Assembly: GCA_910589415.1 (NCBI GenBank)
Contig: OU342638.1
Location: forward strand, 434,001 to 498,000
Origin: Malachius bipustulatus
Lineage: Eukaryota > Arthropoda > Insecta > Coleoptera > Melyridae
Length of the DNA: 64,000 nucleotides
Direction of reading: 5' to 3'
Below the pieces are notes generated by a model. That model did no database searches, was not told where the DNA came from, and worked only from the letters and a program-made list of their open reading frames with translations. The position numbers were made by a program, and so were the translations under genes. Below are positions 60,601-64,000 of this stretch, piece by piece (positions within the stretch are counted from its first letter, which is position 1; each line of letters begins with the position of its first letter).

Positions 60601-62691
60601 AATAAAAATGAACGCTAGCAGCCTTTTGTGAGCCGCTAGCGGCCATTTGTGAGCCGCTACCGGCCATTTATGAGCCGCTAACGCAGAAAAGTGAGTGTCG
60701 CTAGCGTAGTTGGCGTGTGGATTCTAGGATTGCAAGAAAGTAATAAAAATGAACGGAGATCGCGACGCTAGCGGCCATTGGTGGGCCGCTAACGGTCATT
60801 GGTGGGCCGCTAACGCAGCCCAAGTGCGTGTCGCTAGCGCAGTTGGCGTGTGGATTCCACGATTGCTTAAAAGTAATAAGAATGAACGGAGTTCGCGACG
60901 CTAGCGGCCAGTGGTGGGCCGCTAACGGTCATTGGTGGGCCGCTAACGCAGCCCAAGTGCGTGTCGCTAGCGCAGTTGGCGTGTGGATTCAAGGATTGCA
61001 TGAAAGTAATAAAAATGAACGCTAGCAGCCTTTTGTGAGCCGCTAGCGGCCATTTGTGAGCCGCTACCGGCCATTTATGAGCCGCTAACGCAGAAAAGTG
61101 AGTGTCGCTAGCGTAGTTGGCGTGTGGATTCTAGGATTGCAAGAAAGTAATAAAAATGAACGGAGATCGCGACGCTAGCGGCCATTGGTGGGCCGCTAGC
61201 GGTCATTGGTGGGCCGCTAACGCAGCCCAAGTGCGTGTCGCTAGCGCAGTTGGCGTGTGGATTCCAGGATTGCATAAAAGTAATAAAAATGTACGCTAGC
61301 GGCCATTGGTGGGCCGCTAACTGTCATTGGAGGGCCGCTAACGCAGCACAAGTGCGTGTCGCTAGCGTAGTTGGCGTGTGGATTCCAGGATTGCAAGAAA
61401 GTAATAAAAATGAACGGAGATCGCGACGCTAGCGGCCATTGGTGGGCCGCTAACGGTCATAAGTGGGCCGCTAACGCAGCCCAAGTGCGTGACGCTAGCG
61501 CAGTTTGCGTGTGGATTCCATTATTGCATAAAAGTAATAAAAATCAACGGAGATCGCGACGCTAGCGGCCATTGGTGGGCCGCTAACGGTCATTGGTGGG
61601 CCGCTAACGCAGCCCAAGTGCGTGTCGCTAGCGCAGTTGGCGTGTGGATTCAAGGATTGCATGAAAGTAATAAAAATGAACGCTAGTGGTCATTTGTGAG
61701 CCGCTAGCGGCCATTTGTGAGCCGCTAGCGGCCATTTATGAGCCGCTAACGCAGAAAAGTGAGTGTCGCTAGCGTAGTTGGCGTGTGGATTCTAGGATTG
61801 CAAGAAAGTAATAAAAATGAACGGAGATCGCGACGCTAGCGGCCATTGGTGGGCCGCTAACGGTCATTGGTGGGCAGCTAACGCAGCCCGAGTGCGTGTC
61901 GCTAGCGCAGTTGGCGTGTGGATTCCAGGATTGCATCAAAGTAATAAAAATGAACGGAGATCGCGACGCTAGCGGCCATTTGTGAGCCGCTACCGGCCAT
62001 TTATGAGCCGCTAACGCAGAAAAGTGAGTGTCGCTAGCGTAGTTGGCGTGTGGATTCTAGGATTGCAAGAAAGTAATAAAAATGAACGGAGATCGCGACG
62101 CTAGCGGCCATTGGTGGGCCGCTAACGGTCATTGGTGGGCCGCTAACGCAGCCCAAGTGCGTGTCGCTAGCGCAGTTGGCGTGTGGATTCCACGATTGCT
62201 TAAAAGTAATAAGAATGAACGGAGTTCGCGACGCTAGCGGCCAGTGGTGGGCCGCTAACGGTCATTGGTGGGCCGCTAACGCAGCCCAAGTGCGTGTCGC
62301 TAGCGCAGTTGGCGTGTGGATTCAAGGATTGCATGAAAGTAATAAAAATGAACGCTAGCAGCCTTTTGTGAGCCGCTAGCGGCCATTTGTGAGCCGCTAC
62401 CGGCCATTTATGAGCCGCTAACGCAGAAAAGTGAGTGTCGCTAGCGTAGTTGGCGTGTGGATTCCAGGATTGCATGAAAGTAATAAAAATTAACGCTAGC
62501 GGCCATTGGTAAGCCGCTAACGGTCATTGGTGGGCCGCTAACGCAGCAAAGTGAGTATCGCTAGCGCAGTTGGCGTGTGGATTCCAGGATTGCAAGAAAG
62601 TAATAAAAATGAACGGAGATCGCGACGCTAGCGGCCATTGGTGGGCCGCTAACGGTCATAAGTGGGCCGCTAACGCAGCCCAAGTGCGTGA

Positions 62692-62891
62692 NNNNNNNNN
62701 NNNNNNNNNNNNNNNNNNNNNNNNNNNNNNNNNNNNNNNNNNNNNNNNNNNNNNNNNNNNNNNNNNNNNNNNNNNNNNNNNNNNNNNNNNNNNNNNNNNN
62801 NNNNNNNNNNNNNNNNNNNNNNNNNNNNNNNNNNNNNNNNNNNNNNNNNNNNNNNNNNNNNNNNNNNNNNNNNNNNNNNNNNNNNNNNNNN
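62692..62891. other. Assembly gap, 200 Ns
   Basis: Exactly 200 Ns, a round number typical of a scaffolding placeholder and not a measured length. Satellite orientation reverses across it, so the join between the two sides is unproven. Confidence 0.98.
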
Positions 62892-63130
62892 CTAGCGACA
62901 CGCACTTGGGCTGCGTTAGCGAACCACCAATGAACGTTAGCGGCCCACCAATTGCCACTAGCATTCATTTTTCGTTAGCGGACAGCAAAAGTGCGCCATT
63001 TTTCGTTAGCGGCCCACCAATGGCGTTCATTTTCCGTTAGCGGCCCACCAATGACCGTTAGCGGCCCACCACTGGCCGCTAGCGTCGCGAACTCCGTTCA
63101 TTCTTATTACTTTTAAGCAATCCTGGAATC
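62892..63130 (-). repeat. 254-bp composite unit, inverted and truncated by the gap
   Basis: Read on the - strand, this is a composite unit with the AAAAATGGCGCACTTTTG-type island. About 15 bp of its end are missing into the N run. The island reads GCTGTCCGCTAACG where forward copies read GTTGCCCGCTAACG, so it is a diverged lineage. Confidence 0.85.
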
Positions 63131-63263
63131 CACACGCCAACTGCGCTAGCGACACGCACTTGGGCTGCGTTAGCGAACCACCAATGACCGTTAGCGGCCC
63201 ACCAATGGCAGCTAGCGTCGCGATCTCCGTTCATTTTTATTACTTTGATGCAATCCTGGAATC

Positions 63264-63517
63264 CACACGCCAACTGCGCTAGCGACACGCACTTGGGCTG
63301 CGTTAGCGAACCACCAATGAACGTTAGCGGCCCACCAATTGCCACTAGCATTCATTTTTCGTTAGCGGGCAGCAAAAGTGCGCCATTTTTCGTTAGCGGC
63401 CCACCAATGGCGTTCATTTTTCGTTAGCGGCCCACCAATGACCGTTAGCGGCCAACCACTGGCCGCTAGCGTCGCGATCTCCGTTCATTTTTATTACTTT
63501 CTTGCAATCCTAGAATC
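63264..63517 (-). repeat. 254-bp composite unit, inverted, complete
   Basis: This is a second inverted composite unit, 387 bp from the previous one and exactly 254 bp long. It carries GCTGCCCGCTAACG and the GGTGGTTCGCTAACG variant, a combination not seen in forward copies. Confidence 0.86.
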
Positions 63518-64000
63518 CACACACCAACTACGCTAGCGACACCCACTTTTCTGCGTTAGCGGCTCATAAATGGCCGCTAGCGGCTCACAAATGGCCGCTA
63601 GCGTTCATTTTTATTACTTTCATGCAATCCTTGAATCCACACGCCAACTGCGCTAGCGTCACGCACTTGGGCTGCGTTAGCGGCCCACCAATGACCGTTA
63701 GCGGCCCACCAATGGCCGCTAGCGTCGCGATCTCCGTTGATTTTTATTCCTTTTATGCAATAATGGAATCCACACGCAAACTGCGCTAGCGTCACGCACT
63801 TGGGCTGCGTTAGCGGCCCACCAATGACCGTTAGCGGCCCACCAATGGCCGCTAGCGTCGCGATCTCCGTTCATTTTTATTACTTTCTTGCAATCCTGGA
63901 ATCCCCACGCCAACTGCGCTAGCGATACGCACTTTGCTGCGTTAGCGGCCCACCAATGACCGTTAGCGGCTTACCAATGGCCGCTAGCGTTAATTTTTAT

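Larger units (their letters stand above)
16979..62691 (+). repeat. Satellite array, block B (forward orientation)
   Basis: This is 45.7 kb of the same satellite in the same orientation as block A, with no interspersed gene or other transposon. It divides into two domains. From 16979 to about 37.7 kb it holds six 254-bp composite units and GGTGGGTCGCT variants. From about 38 kb to the gap it has GCGCGC variants and GGTGGTTCGCT variants but no composite units. Several nested large duplications, listed separately, span most of it. Short ORFs here are translations of the repeat and are not annotated as genes. Confidence 0.97.
62892..64000 (-). repeat. Satellite array, block C (inverted orientation)
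   Basis: This is the same satellite family, but every monomer reads on the - strand; for example, GGAATCCACACGCC and CTGCGCTAGCGACACGCACTT are reverse complements of the forward cores. It contains two 254-bp composite units 387 bp apart together with the GGTTCGCT variant, thus mixing markers that are separate in blocks A and B. Confidence 0.95.

Noticed and set aside
1..62691. CRISPR-like array of regularly spaced repeats
   Set aside because: There are no unique spacers. Whole monomers of 121-133 bp are repeated end to end, there are no cas genes, and the context is eukaryotic.
1..64000. Telomeric repeats, rDNA spacer, tRNA or rRNA genes
   Set aside because: No TTAGG/TTAGGG-type runs, no rRNA-like segments and no tRNA-like fold were recognised. 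GTTAGCGG motifs are part of the satellite.

Overview
This window is eukaryotic repetitive DNA. It is about 59 kb of one tandem satellite family, interrupted by a single Ty3/gypsy-type LTR retrotransposon and one run of Ns. No host gene, tRNA, rRNA or CRISPR array is visible. The retroelement (fused gag-pol, two CCHC knuckles, K02A2.6/Mag-like domain order) and the satellite structure suggest an animal, most likely an invertebrate. The host species cannot be determined from the sequence, and a centromeric or heterochromatic location is only an inference.

Layout: 1-12313 is satellite in + orientation (block A). 12314-12360 is a 47-bp AT-rich filler. 12361-16978 is an LTR retrotransposon on the - strand with a 1334-codon intact gag-pol frame (12615-16619). 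16979-62691 is satellite in + orientation (block B). 62692-62891 is exactly 200 Ns. 62892-64000 is the same satellite in - orientation (block C).

The satellite is built on several levels. A roughly 21-bp subrepeat carries GCTAGCGGCC/GGCCGCTAAC inverted arms. The main monomers are 133 bp and 121 bp, differing by a 12-bp block that contains TCGCGA. Other length classes are 112, 120, 141 and 162 bp, which differ by 21-bp steps. A 254-bp composite unit is a 133+121 dimer whose central 62 bp has been replaced at constant length. Above this lie large near-identical duplications with periods of about 1.68, 3.10, 5.33, 5.83 and 12.6-12.7 kb. Sequence markers split the array near 37.7-38.3 kb into two domains: a left domain with 254-bp composite units, and a right domain with GCGCGC and GGTTCGCT variants.

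The retrotransposon has LTRs identical over the 178 bp they share and an uninterrupted ORF, so it looks recent. However, the RT active-site motif reads YIDN where the family has two Asp, its 3' LTR end is clipped and joined to AT-rich filler, and it is flanked by a 784-bp direct duplication of satellite instead of a short target-site duplication. These features suggest insertion or rearrangement by break repair rather than standard integrase action. Boundaries and mismatch counts were found by hand comparison and may not be exhaustive.
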